This document shows positions 25,528 to 38,396 of a stretch of DNA of 64,000 nt, piece by piece; position 1 is the first letter of the stretch; every line of letters begins with the position of its first letter. The notes under the pieces are model-generated. The model saw only the letters and a list, made by a program, of their open reading frames with translations. It ran no database searches and was not told where the DNA came from. The stretch lies in NCBI RefSeq assembly GCF_902499115.1, contig NZ_CABVPN010000017.1:1-64000 (forward strand), read 5' to 3'. The position numbers and the translations under genes are program-made. Source of the DNA: Burkholderia diffusa. Lineage in GTDB: Bacteria > Pseudomonadota > Gammaproteobacteria > Burkholderiales > Burkholderiaceae.

Positions 25528-26967
25528 ATGAATGACACCGTCACCGCCGCCCCCGTTTCCGAGGCCGAGCTGGCCCACGCCGCCGCGCTTCACGCCGCCG
25601 GCTCGCTTCAGGACGCGGAGCAGGCCTACCGCCAGATCCTGCAAGCGCATCCCGAACATGCCGATTCTCACCTCCGCCTCGCGACGGTGCTCGAACAGCT
25701 CGACCGGCGCGACGCCGCGCTGCGGCACTTCCGGGCCGCGGTGGCGACCGAGCCGTCGCAGCGGCGCTACTGGATCGCGTGCATCGACGCGCTGACGCGC
25801 GACAACCAGATGGATGCGGCGCGCGCGCTGGTCGCGCAGGCCCGCACGCACGGCATCGACGCGCTGTCGCTCGAACTCGCGGCAGCCGATGCGCCGTCGG
25901 CCTCCGCCGACGAGCTGGCGGCCGTCCTCTCAGAATTCATGAATACGCTCGCGGCGCTGCTCGACAAGCGGCAATTCGCGCAGGCCGAAGGCATCGCGAC
26001 CCAGCTGACCGAATGGATGCCCGACATCGGGCTCGGCTGGCGGGCGCTGGCCGTCACGCTGGTTCAGCAGGAGCGTCACGCGGAGGCGCTCGCGCCGATG
26101 CGCAAGGCCGCCGCGCTGATGCCCGACGACGCCGACACGCGGCAGGACCTCGCCGACCTCGAGGCGCATGTGATGCAATCCGCGCCGGCGCCGCAGCCCG
26201 TCGCGATGCCGCTGGTGCCGAACGCGACGCTCTGCACGACGCTGCCGGGCAGCCGTCAGTTCCGGCATTTCGCGGGCGGCCTGGTCGCCACGGTGCCGGT
26301 GCTGATCCCGACCTTCAACAATCCGACCTATACGCGCCGGATGGTGGCCCAGCTGAAGGCCCGCGGCCTGCGCAACATCGTGATCGTCGACAACGCGTCG
26401 AGCGCGCCGGACATGCTCGCGTTCCTGGAAAGCGTGCAGGACGACGTGACCGTCGTGCGCCTCGATCGCAACGCGGGTCCGCGCGACCTGTTCCTGTCGG
26501 ACGCGAACTACGCGCGGCTGCCGGAGCTCTTCTGCGTCACCGATCCGGACCTCGAACTGAACGACGCGCTGCCGCCCGAATTCCTGTTCGAGCTGATCGA
26601 TGCGACCGAAGCGTTCCAGACCGGCAAGGCCGGCTTCGCGCTCGACATCTCGCAACCCGAGCTGATGAAGGAAACGACGCTCTTCTGCGGCGACCGCCAA
26701 TACACGACGCTCGAATGGGAGGCGAACTTCTGGCGCCACCAGATCGGCAGCACGGCGGGCGGCGACCCGATCTACAACGCGCCGATCGATACCACGTTCG
26801 CCGTCTACAACAAGCGCTACTTCCGCCGCGAATCGCATCTCTGCGGCGTCCGGTTCGCGGGCCGCTACACCTGCAAGCACGTGCCCTGGTACAAGGAGAC
26901 CGGCCTGACGGACGCGGAGGAACAGTACTACCGCGAACACCAGAAGTGGTCGAACTACCTGGCCTGA
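25528..26967 (+). CDS. TPR-repeat glycosyltransferase (GT-A-like) of unknown acceptor
   Basis: A 479-residue two-part protein. Residues 10-225 are helical TPR-like repeats (AEQAYRQILQAHPEHADSHL and QERHAEALAPMRKAAALMPD). Residues about 240-479 look like a GT-A glycosyltransferase: VPVLIPTFNNPTYTRRMV, the nucleotide-binding IVIVDNASSAP, and a DxD-like metal site in CVTDPDLELND (Asp-Pro-Asp). The C-terminus is Trp/Tyr-rich (KHVPWYKETGLTDAEEQYYR). There is no membrane helix or signal peptide. It is 100 bp upstream of an FkbM methyltransferase on the same strand, suggesting a pair that adds and then methylates a sugar. The TPR plus glycosyltransferase plan echoes the OGT-like genes at 14-21 kb, but the catalytic fold is different. 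Confidence 0.75.
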   Translation: MNDTVTAAPVSEAELAHAAALHAAGSLQDAEQAYRQILQAHPEHADSHLRLATVLEQLDRRDAALRHFRAAVATEPSQRRYWIACIDALTRDNQMDAARALVAQARTHGIDALSLELAAADAPSASADELAAVLSEFMNTLAALLDKRQFAQAEGIATQLTEWMPDIGLGWRALAVTLVQQERHAEALAPMRKAAALMPDDADTRQDLADLEAHVMQSAPAPQPVAMPLVPNATLCTTLPGSRQFRHFAGGLVATVPVLIPTFNNPTYTRRMVAQLKARGLRNIVIVDNASSAPDMLAFLESVQDDVTVVRLDRNAGPRDLFLSDANYARLPELFCVTDPDLELNDALPPEFLFELIDATEAFQTGKAGFALDISQPELMKETTLFCGDRQYTTLEWEANFWRHQIGSTAGGDPIYNAPIDTTFAVYNKRYFRRESHLCGVRFAGRYTCKHVPWYKETGLTDAEEQYYREHQKWSNYLA

Positions 26968-27013
26968 CACGCGGCGGCCGGCATCGGCGCATCGCAGCGC
27001 CGTGCATGCACGC

Positions 27014-27040
27014 CGCCCTTCTCGCCCTCTTCGCCCTCTT
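27014..27040 (+). repeat. Three-copy 9-bp tandem repeat upstream of the FkbM methyltransferase
   Basis: Three adjacent units close to CGCCCTCTT (27014-27022, 27023-27031, 27032-27040) followed by a partial fourth. They lie in the gap before the start at 27068. Function unknown; possibly only slippage. Confidence 0.6.
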
Positions 27041-27067
27041 CGCCCGACAACCCTGACACCTCGCGCC

Positions 27068-27862
27068 ATGCTACCCAGAGTCAACCTCGTCAAGACCGAC
27101 AACGCCGATTACCTGCTGTTCGCAACCCGGGACGCGATTTCGGCGAACCTCTATTACAACGGCTCGTGGGACGCATCGCTGCTGACCATCAGCCAGATGT
27201 TCTACGCGAACGAGGAGGCGCCGCTGGTGCTCGACATCGGCGCGAACCTCGGCGCGTACGCGGTGCCGGTCGCCAAGAGCATCGCCGCGCAGGGCGGCAT
27301 GGTCTACGCGTTCGAGCCGCAGCGCATCGTCTATTACCAGCTGTGCGGCAACGTGTTTCTGAACCGGCTCGAGAACGTGCACGCGTTCAACGTCGCGATC
27401 GGCAACCAGGACGGCATCATCCCGCTGCCAGCGATCGACTATTCGCGCTCGATCAACATCGGCGGCTTCTCCCTCGACGAGCAGTTCAACCTGCGTCGCA
27501 ACTCGGTCGAGACCGTCGCGAGCCAGCAGCCGAGCGACGTGCCGATCGCCCGGCTCGACACCCTCAACTTCCCGAAGTCGCCGGCGCTGATCAAGATCGA
27601 CGTCGAAGGGCTCGAACTCGACGTGCTGAAAGGCGGCACGGCTTTCCTCGAACGGCACGGCTTTCCGCCGCTGCTGCTCGAGGCCTGGAACCTCGAATGG
27701 TTCTCGGAAAAGCGCGCCGCGCTGCTCGACTACCTGAAGACGCTCGGCTACACGTGGTTCGCGATGGGCGACGAGCTCGTCGCGCAGCATCCGTCGTTCG
27801 CGCGGCAGGTCAGCTTCGAGACGGGCGCCGACGGCGTGATCCGGATGAACCGCACCCGCTGA
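27068..27862 (+). CDS. FkbM family SAM-dependent methyltransferase
   Basis: A 264-residue methyltransferase. The SAM-binding motif I is LVLDIGANLGAYAVPVAKS (about residues 55-73), followed by motif II GMVYAFEPQRIVYYQL. The FkbM hallmark LIKIDVEGLELDVLKGG lies near residues 178-194. FkbM enzymes O-methylate sugars or other hydroxyls on polyketides, glycolipids and polysaccharides. I chose the ATG at 27068, since similarity begins with LPRVNLVKTDNADYLLFATR and the upstream in-frame extension is low complexity. Adjacent to the TPR glycosyltransferase, it probably caps or modifies a glycan. The substrate is unknown. Confidence 0.85.
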   Translation: MLPRVNLVKTDNADYLLFATRDAISANLYYNGSWDASLLTISQMFYANEEAPLVLDIGANLGAYAVPVAKSIAAQGGMVYAFEPQRIVYYQLCGNVFLNRLENVHAFNVAIGNQDGIIPLPAIDYSRSINIGGFSLDEQFNLRRNSVETVASQQPSDVPIARLDTLNFPKSPALIKIDVEGLELDVLKGGTAFLERHGFPPLLLEAWNLEWFSEKRAALLDYLKTLGYTWFAMGDELVAQHPSFARQVSFETGADGVIRMNRTR

Positions 27863-27883
27863 CGGTTCGCACCCGGCGCAACG

Positions 27884-28591
27884 TCACGCGCGCAGGCGCT
27901 GCCTGAGCGCGTCGGCGGCCTGTGCGGCCCAGGCGGCGCACGCGGCCGCGCCGGGATGAAAGCCGTCCGCCGCCATCAGGTGCGGCTCGAGCGGCAGCGC
28001 GACGCGCAGGAACGTACAACGCGATTGCGTCGCGGCCCACTCGGAGAGCGTCGCGTTGAGCCGCTTCGCGCGCAGGCCGAGATACCACGCAAGGGGCTGC
28101 GGCAGCGCCGGAAAGCGCTCGATCGGCGGCACCGCCGACAGGATCACGTGCGCGACCCCGAATCGCGCGGCGAGCAGGTCGACGAGCGCCGCCTGCGCGG
28201 CGCGCCAGCGCGCCGGCGACACGCCGCCCGTCACGTCGTTCACGCCGAGCGACGTCACTGCCACATCGAACGGCTGCGCCGGCTCGGCGGCAAGCCAGTC
28301 GACGAGGTCCTCGGCGGTCAGCCCCGTGCGCGCCAGCAATTTCCAGCTCACGCGGTGCGATGCCGCAAGCGCGCGGGCGAGCTGCCCCGACAGCGCGTCG
28401 CGCTGCGACGCGACACCGACGCCCGCAGCAGCCGAATCGCCCAGCACCAGCACGCGCAGCGGCGGCCCGTCGCCGGCCGTGCCATCGCGCGGGCCGGCCG
28501 CCTCGGCGAGCCGCGGCGTGACGCGGCGGACACGACGCCCCTGCATCAGCAGCAACGGGCCCAGGGCGGCGGTGGCGAGCGGATATCCCAT
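27884..28591 (-). CDS. SGNH/GDSL-type hydrolase (esterase), probably cell-envelope
   Basis: A 235-residue SGNH-fold serine hydrolase. Block I is LRVLVLGDSAAAGVGV, with the nucleophile Ser in GDS. Block III is TSLGVNDVTGG, with the oxyanion Asn. Block V is ADGFHPG, with the catalytic Asp and His. The N-terminus (MGYPLATAALGPLLLMQGRR) is hydrophobic and could be a membrane anchor or signal. Such enzymes often deacylate lipids or glycans, which fits the neighbouring glycosyltransferase and methyltransferase, although it lies on the opposite strand. The start at 28591 is the ATG closest to the conserved region; a longer form without recognisable content is open further upstream. Confidence 0.82.
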   Translation of the reverse strand: MGYPLATAALGPLLLMQGRRVRRVTPRLAEAAGPRDGTAGDGPPLRVLVLGDSAAAGVGVASQRDALSGQLARALAASHRVSWKLLARTGLTAEDLVDWLAAEPAQPFDVAVTSLGVNDVTGGVSPARWRAAQAALVDLLAARFGVAHVILSAVPPIERFPALPQPLAWYLGLRAKRLNATLSEWAATQSRCTFLRVALPLEPHLMAADGFHPGAAACAAWAAQAADALRQRLRA

Positions 28592-28834
28592 GGTTTCGAT
28601 CCGGTAACGGGGCAAGCAGGCGACGCGGGACACGCGCCGGAACAGCCCCCATTGTGTCGGATTCGCGCGCCGGCGAGCGCGATCCGGCCATTCGGCCGAG
28701 GTCGTGCGCACGCGCAGCGGTTCCTTGTCCGTTCGGCCAACGCCCGCTCGCGCGCGTGCCGCCGTGCCACAATAGCCGTCCGCGCGGCCGGTGGCCGCAG
28801 CGCTTTGCCCTTCGTACGCAGCCAAGGATTTGCC

Positions 28835-29887
28835 ATGTCGTCATTGCTCAGGATTGGTTTGATGGGTTTCGGTTTCGCCGGCGCGACGTTCCACGCGCCC
28901 GTGATTGCCACGAGCGGCCGCACCGAGATCGCCGCGATCGCGACGGGGCAGCCCGATCGCGCGCGCGCCGCATACCCGGGCGCACGCATCGTCCCCGATC
29001 TCGACACGCTGCTCGGCCTCGACGACATCGACTGCGTGGTGATCGCCACGCCGAACGACACGCACTTCACGCTCGCCCGCCAGGTGCTCGAAGCCGGCCG
29101 CCACGTCGTCGTCGACAAGCCCGTCACGCTCACGGCCGACGAAGCGCTCGCGCTCGCGCGGCTCGCGAACGCGCGCAGCCGCCTGTTCGCGCCGTTCCAC
29201 AACCGCCGCTGGGACGGCGACTTCCTCACCGTGCGGCGCATCGTCGAATCCCGTGAGCTCGGGCGGCTCACGTATTTCGCGTCGCACTTCGACCGCTTCC
29301 GGCCGACCCCGCGCACACGCTGGCGCGAGGAGCCCGCACGCGGCGGCGGCCTGCTACTCGACCTCGGCCCGCACCTGATCGACCAGGCGCTCGCGCTGTT
29401 CGGGCTGCCGGAAACGGTCAGCGCCACGGTCAAGACGCGCCGCGACAACGGCACGGCGCCCGATTTCGTGCATCTGCTGCTCGGCTATCCGGACAAGGAC
29501 GTCGCGCTGCACGCGAGCGCGCTGTCGGCGATCGAGCCCGCGCGCTTCACGCTGCACGGCACGCGCGGCAGCTACCAGAAGTTCGGGCTCGACACGCAGG
29601 AAGATCAGTTGAAGGCAGGCCTCACGCCGGACCACGTCGAGTTCGGCGGCGGCAACCCGCCCGGCGTGCTGCGCGTGCTCGACGGCGAAGTCGAGGTCGA
29701 GCGGCCGGTGCCGACGCTCGACGGCCAGTACGCGGAGTTCTACCGCGCGCTCGCCGCGTCGGTCCACGACGGCGCGCCGTTCCCGGTCACGCCGCAGGAC
29801 GCCGTCGACGTGATGACGATCATCGAGCTCGCCGCGCAAAGCGAGCACGAAGGCCGCCGGGTACCGTTCGTGCGCCGCATCGTCTAA
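28835..29887 (+). CDS. Gfo/Idh/MocA family NAD(P)-dependent oxidoreductase
   Basis: A 350-residue enzyme with an N-terminal Rossmann domain (RIGLMGFGFAGATFHAPVIA, a GxGxxG-type loop). It has the family motif VVVDKPVTLTADEALAL (EKP-like, here DKP, with the catalytic Lys near residue 96) and a C-terminal alpha/beta domain. DLGPHLIDQALALFG, just after GGGLLLDL, carries the catalytic His/Asp pair. Members oxidise or reduce sugars and inositols. AAGGA precedes the ATG. It is close to E. coli YdgJ/YhhX-type proteins in layout. The substrate is unknown, but a sugar role fits its neighbours. Confidence 0.88.
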   Translation: MSSLLRIGLMGFGFAGATFHAPVIATSGRTEIAAIATGQPDRARAAYPGARIVPDLDTLLGLDDIDCVVIATPNDTHFTLARQVLEAGRHVVVDKPVTLTADEALALARLANARSRLFAPFHNRRWDGDFLTVRRIVESRELGRLTYFASHFDRFRPTPRTRWREEPARGGGLLLDLGPHLIDQALALFGLPETVSATVKTRRDNGTAPDFVHLLLGYPDKDVALHASALSAIEPARFTLHGTRGSYQKFGLDTQEDQLKAGLTPDHVEFGGGNPPGVLRVLDGEVEVERPVPTLDGQYAEFYRALAASVHDGAPFPVTPQDAVDVMTIIELAAQSEHEGRRVPFVRRIV

Positions 29888-30088
29888 CCGCCGGCCGGGT
29901 CGGCACCGTCCCGGCCTCGGCCGCTACCCCGCGCCGCGCCGTCCCCGGCAGCGGCCACGCGTCAGCCGCCGCGACGGCACGGTCCCGAACATTCCGTTAC
30001 AAATGGTGCGGGAACGAAAGTCATCGGTCGCCCAGTCTGATGCGTTTCTCAAAAAGTCGATCCGACACCAAACCGTCAGGAGAATGTG

Positions 30089-30457
30089 ATGCAACGGTTG
30101 ATTCGCGCAGCGGTATGCTGCGTCCTGGTTTCCTCGCTCGCGGCCTGTATCGTGCAGCCGCAGCGGCCGGCCCGACAGGCGCCTCCGCCCCCGCCGCGGC
30201 CAAATCCGCAGGTCGTCGCGAACGATCGCCTGCTGGAGGTCCAGGGCCGGATCGACAACCTGCACCGCCGGATCGACTCACGCGTCAACGGCGGCTACTA
30301 TCCGCCGCCGTACGGCGCGCAGCTGCACCACCGGCTCGACGTGATCCGCCAGGAAGCGAACGACATGTCGGCGCAGCACAACGGCGGCCTGTCCGGCGAC
30401 GAGCAGCGCGTGCTGAACCAGGAACTCGACACGGCCGCGCGCGCGATCGGCGAGTAA
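30089..30457 (+). CDS. Small lipoprotein of unknown function
   Basis: A 122-residue protein with a type II signal peptide. A basic n-region (MQRLIRA) and hydrophobic core (VCCVLVSSLA) are followed by a lipobox LAAC with the lipidated cysteine at residue 20. A Pro-rich spacer (PPPPPRPNP) comes next. The mature domain is helical and charged, with LLEVQGRIDNLHRRIDSRVN and LHHRLDVIRQEANDMS, suggesting a coiled coil. The residue after the lipidated Cys is Ile, not Asp, so outer-membrane sorting is likely. AGGAG sits upstream of the ATG at 30089; a GTG one codon earlier is possible. No function is recognised. Confidence 0.8.
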   Translation: MQRLIRAAVCCVLVSSLAACIVQPQRPARQAPPPPPRPNPQVVANDRLLEVQGRIDNLHRRIDSRVNGGYYPPPYGAQLHHRLDVIRQEANDMSAQHNGGLSGDEQRVLNQELDTAARAIGE

Positions 30458-30587
30458 TACCGGCCCTGCCGGGACGGGCCGGTGCCGGCAAACGCGGCGG
30501 CGCCCCTCGCGCCGCCGCTTGTCGCGAAGCGACATTCTTTTGCTCAAATTGACAACGCCCACCCGCTCGCGTACAGTCGCCCGCACG

Positions 30588-30847
30588 CGTCGGGAGAGCG
30601 TGTGACCGCGTAGCAACTCGCAACGCCGGTCGCGCCGCCGAAGGGGCACACCCGCAAACTCTCAGGCAAAAGGACCGACCGCGTCGGGGAATCCCGTCCG
30701 CGCTTCGCGCGGGCCGCACTCCCCGCACTCTGGAGAGCGGCAGTAGCCCGCTGCGCGATTGCAGCGCGGGCAGGCTGCCCACCGAAGGGGCGCGCGTTCG
30801 CCGGCTTTGCCCGCGGCGCAATCTCTCAGGTATCGAGGACAGAGGGG
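30588..30847 (+). promoter_or_regulatory. Tandem glycine riboswitch controlling gcvTHP
   Basis: Two glycine aptamers stand in series upstream of gcvT. Aptamer 1 (about 30590-30682) has GGGAGAGCGTGTGACCG, CCGCCGAAGGGGCACA and AAACTCTCAGGCAAAAGGACCG. Aptamer 2 (about 30728-30846) has CTGGAGAGCGGCAGTAG, CCACCGAAGGGGCGCG and AATCTCTCAGGTATCGAGGACAGAGG. These are the conserved core elements of the gcvT RNA family, joined by a linker with a stable hairpin (TCCGCGC / GCGCGGG). About 90 bp separate the second aptamer from the gcvT ATG. In proteobacteria glycine binding usually switches gcv expression on. Confidence 0.93.
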
Positions 30848-30936
30848 CATGTATCGCATCGCTCGCAGGCCCAAGGCCGCGGCGGTCGGCACATGGCCGT
30901 TCTGACCCGCGCGCAAGCGCCTTGCCTGAGGCCTCG

Positions 30937-32055
30937 ATGACTGCACTGAATCAAACCCCGCTCAACGCCGCGCACCGCGCGCTCAATGCCCGCATGGTCG
31001 ACTTCGGCGGCTGGGACATGCCCGTCAACTACGGCTCGCAGATCGAAGAACACGAAGCCGTGCGCACCGACGCCGGCATGTTCGACGTATCGCACATGTG
31101 CGTCGTCGATTTCACCGGCAGCCGCGTGCGCGCGTTCTTCGAACACGCGATCGCGAACAACGTCGGCAAGCTCAAGACCCCCGGCAAGGCGCTCTACTCG
31201 TGCCTGCTCAATCCGCAGGGCGGCGTCGTCGACGACCTGATCGTCTATTACTTCACCGAAGACTTCTTCCGCGTCGTCGTCAACGCCGGCACGGCCGAGA
31301 AGGACATCGCGTGGTTCAACCAGCTCAACGAACAAGGCGGCTACGGCCTGACCATCGCGCCGCGCCGCGATTTCGCGATCGTCGCCGTGCAGGGCCCGAA
31401 CGCCCGTGAAAAGGTCTGGACGACGGTGCCCGCCGCGCGTGCCGCGACCAGCGAACTGAAGCCGTTCAACGCCGCGCAGGTCGCCGGCACGCCGTTCGGC
31501 GATCTCACCGTCGCGCGCACCGGCTACACCGGCGAAGACGGCTTCGAAGTGATCGTCCCGGCCGTGCACGTCGAAGCGCTGTGGGCCGCGCTGCAGCAAA
31601 ACGGCGTGCGCCCCTGCGGGCTCGGCGCGCGCGACACGCTGCGCCTCGAGGCCGGCATGAACCTGTATGGCCAGGACATGGACGACACCGTGTCCCCGCT
31701 CGACGCGGGCCTCGCATGGACGGTCGACCTGTCGGCGCCGCGCGAGTTCGTCGGCCGCGCCGCGCTCGAGCGCGACGGCTCGCGCGCTGCGTTCGTCGGC
31801 CTGATCCTGCAGAAGGAAAACGGCAAGGCGGGCGGCGTGCTGCGCGCGCACCAGAAGGTCGTCACGCCGCACGGCGAAGGCGAGATCACGAGCGGCACGT
31901 TCTCGCCGTCGATGCAGGAATCGATCGCGTTCGCGCGCGTGCCGGCGGCCGTCCAGGTCGGCGACACCGTTCATGTGCAGATTCGAGACAAGCAACTTCC
32001 CGCGCGCGTGGTAAAACTGCCGTTCGTGCGCAACGGCAAGGTCCTCGCTGCGTAA
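30937..32055 (+). CDS. gcvT: Glycine cleavage system T protein (aminomethyltransferase)
   Basis: A 372-residue tetrahydrofolate-dependent enzyme that takes the aminomethyl group from lipoyl-H protein, releasing ammonia and making methylene-THF. The N-terminal motif MVDFGGWDMPVNYGSQIEEH is diagnostic. VSHMCVVDFTG and TGYTGEDGFEV (the folate-binding Asp/Glu region) are present, as are GLGARDTLRLEAGMNLYGQD and the C-terminal barrel. I chose the ATG at 30937 because TGAGG lies just upstream. First gene of the riboswitch-controlled gcvT-gcvH-gcvP operon, with 127 bp before gcvH. Confidence 0.97.
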   Translation: MTALNQTPLNAAHRALNARMVDFGGWDMPVNYGSQIEEHEAVRTDAGMFDVSHMCVVDFTGSRVRAFFEHAIANNVGKLKTPGKALYSCLLNPQGGVVDDLIVYYFTEDFFRVVVNAGTAEKDIAWFNQLNEQGGYGLTIAPRRDFAIVAVQGPNAREKVWTTVPAARAATSELKPFNAAQVAGTPFGDLTVARTGYTGEDGFEVIVPAVHVEALWAALQQNGVRPCGLGARDTLRLEAGMNLYGQDMDDTVSPLDAGLAWTVDLSAPREFVGRAALERDGSRAAFVGLILQKENGKAGGVLRAHQKVVTPHGEGEITSGTFSPSMQESIAFARVPAAVQVGDTVHVQIRDKQLPARVVKLPFVRNGKVLAA

Positions 32056-32182
32056 CGACCGAGAGGCGACCGGGAGGCCGCCTCCCGGGGAAGCCGGGAA
32101 ATGGCGCCCGGCGCAACCACACCCGGCGCGCCCCGGCGGCGCGCCAGCATAACGAACACACCCTTTTATCCAGGAGCATCCG

Positions 32183-32563
32183 ATGAGCAACGTCCCGGCC
32201 GATCTGAAGTACACCGACGAACACGAGTGGATCCGCACCGAAGCCGACGGCACGCTGACGGTCGGCATCACCGATCACGCGCAGAGCACGCTCGGCGACA
32301 TCGTCTTCCTCGAACTGCCGCAAGTCGGCAAGTCGGTGAACGCGGGCGACGCCGTCGGCGTCGTCGAATCGGTGAAGGCGGCATCCGACATCTACTCGCC
32401 GGTGTCCGGCGAAGTCGTCGCCATCAACGAAGAAGCCGCCGACTCGCCGGAAGAAGTGAACAGCGACGCATACGGCACGTGGCTCTTCAAGATCAAGCTC
32501 GCGGCCGGCGCCTCGACCGACAAGCTGATCGACGCTGACGCCTACAGCAAGCTGATCGACTAA
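32183..32563 (+). CDS. gcvH: Glycine cleavage system H protein
   Basis: A 126-residue lipoyl carrier that shuttles the aminomethyl group from P to T protein. The lipoyl-lysine is Lys65 in GVVESVKAASDIYSP. LKYTDEHEWIRTEADG at the N-terminus and NSDAYGTWLFKIK near the C-terminus are typical. CAGGAG lies upstream of the ATG. It is between gcvT and gcvP, as usual in this group. Confidence 0.97.
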   Translation: MSNVPADLKYTDEHEWIRTEADGTLTVGITDHAQSTLGDIVFLELPQVGKSVNAGDAVGVVESVKAASDIYSPVSGEVVAINEEAADSPEEVNSDAYGTWLFKIKLAAGASTDKLIDADAYSKLID

Positions 32564-32622
32564 TTTTCCCTACCCGAACCGCGCGGCCGGCCAGCCGGGC
32601 CGCGCGGGACCAGAGTCACGCC

Positions 32623-35550
<2,928 letters not shown>

Positions 35551-35585
35551 CGCCCGTCGCGCACCGGAGTCCGGCCGTGACCACA

Positions 35586-35617
35586 CCGCACGCAACCTCC
35601 GGTTGCGTGCGGTTTTT
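35586..35617 (+). terminator. Rho-independent terminator after gcvP
   Basis: A 12-bp perfect stem CCGCACGCAACC (35586-35597) / GGTTGCGTGCGG (35601-35612) with loop TCC, then TTTTT. It separates the gcv operon from the alginate-lyase-like gene. Confidence 0.92.
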
Positions 35618-35702
35618 GCGTTCGCCGCCAGCCCGATCGATTCACGCTTGCCCCCCAATCCGGCTAACATCACACGCGATCCAGCCAATCAAGGAGTTCC
35701 GC

Positions 35703-36839
35703 ATGGTGCGTCCGATGTTTCCGGGCCATGGTGCAGCGCACGAGCGGCCGCGCACGCGCCGCTTCGTGCCGCTGCTCGTCGCGTCGCTGTCGTTTGCCGT
35801 CGCCGGCCTTGGCACGCCGGGCAGCGCAGGCGCGGCGATGAATTTCTGCGCGGCGCCCGCGTTGCAGGCGAGCGAGACGACGCAGGCCGAGCCGGGCGTG
35901 CAGGCGCTGATCCGCAGCGTCGACGCGCGTATCGGCGAGCAGCCGAAGGCGTTGGCGCGCGTGCACACCGAAGGCACGCTGCCGCACGAAGGCATCTACG
36001 ACCAGAGCGCCGACGCGCTGAAGGACATGGAGCTGATGCGCGACGCCGCGCTCGCGTGGCGCGTGACCAATGCGCCGCGTTACCTGCAGCTCGTCGACCG
36101 CTTCCTGTCCGCGTGGGTCGCGACCTACCAGCCGAGCTTCAACCCGATCGACGAGACGCGCTTCGACAGCCTGATCGTCGCGTACGACATGACGGCGAGC
36201 GCGCTGCCGGTGAAGACCCGCAACGCGACGGCGGCGTTCATCGCGAAGCTCGGCGCCGGTTACGTCGCGCAGATCGACGCGCAGAAGCGCCCGCTCACCG
36301 GCACCTGGCGCAACAACTGGCAAAGCCACCGGATCAAGCTGATTGCGCTGTCCGCGTTCACGCTCGGCGACCGCAAGATGATGAACGCCGCGCAGCGGCT
36401 GTTCGTCGAGCATCTCGCCGACAACATCGGCCCGGACGGCAAGACGTGGGACTTCGAGGAACGCGATGCGCTGCACTACGCGGTGTACGACCTCCAGCCG
36501 CTGGTGACGGCCGCGCTCGCCGCGCGCCGCTTCAACCGCAACTGGCTGCGCGAGCGCGGCGCGAACGGCGCGACGCTCGCGGCCGCGCTCGACTGGCTCG
36601 TGCCGTACGCGCTCGGCGAGAAGACGCACGAGGAATTCGTGAATTCGCCGGTGCCGTTCGACGCGAAGCGCCGCGAAGCCGGCTTGCCGGGCTACACGGG
36701 GCAGTGGGACCCGAAAAACGCCACTGAACTCTTTCATCTGGCCGCGCGGCTCGACGGGCGTTATGCCCGCGTCGCGCGGCAGCTCTCCCCCATGCCGCCC
36801 GCATGGCTCGCCGCGTGCCTGCCATTGCAGGCGCGTTAG
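35703..36839 (+). CDS. Alginate lyase family (PL5-like) secreted protein
   Basis: A 378-residue exported protein. The N-terminus has a basic region (RPRTRR) and a hydrophobic core (FVPLLVASLSFAVAGLG), ending near SAGAA, consistent with signal peptidase I cleavage. The mature part is an alpha/alpha barrel-like helical domain with TGTWRNNWQSHRIKLIALSA, the Asn-Asn-Trp-x-Ser-His motif that corresponds to the active-site segment of alginate lyases, and LHYAVYDLQPLVTAALAARR. It could cleave an acidic polysaccharide in the periplasm; the real substrate is not known. AAGGAG precedes the ATG. It stands between gcvP (after a terminator) and sdaA (30 bp downstream), so it may be co-transcribed with sdaA. 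Confidence 0.83.
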   Translation: MVRPMFPGHGAAHERPRTRRFVPLLVASLSFAVAGLGTPGSAGAAMNFCAAPALQASETTQAEPGVQALIRSVDARIGEQPKALARVHTEGTLPHEGIYDQSADALKDMELMRDAALAWRVTNAPRYLQLVDRFLSAWVATYQPSFNPIDETRFDSLIVAYDMTASALPVKTRNATAAFIAKLGAGYVAQIDAQKRPLTGTWRNNWQSHRIKLIALSAFTLGDRKMMNAAQRLFVEHLADNIGPDGKTWDFEERDALHYAVYDLQPLVTAALAARRFNRNWLRERGANGATLAAALDWLVPYALGEKTHEEFVNSPVPFDAKRREAGLPGYTGQWDPKNATELFHLAARLDGRYARVARQLSPMPPAWLAACLPLQAR

Positions 36840-36869
36840 CACTATTCTCAAAGCAAGGCAGGAATCGAA

Positions 36870-38258
<1,389 letters not shown>

Positions 38259-38396
38259 TGCGATGACGGCGGGCGGGCGCACGCGCCGAGGCGCGCCGCC
38301 GCCCCGCTCGTTCCGACACTTTTCACCGGCCGGCGTACCGGCGCCCCGCCGACAGGCGTAAGCTGTACGTCCCGCTACCCAGGGAGACGGCAGCCC

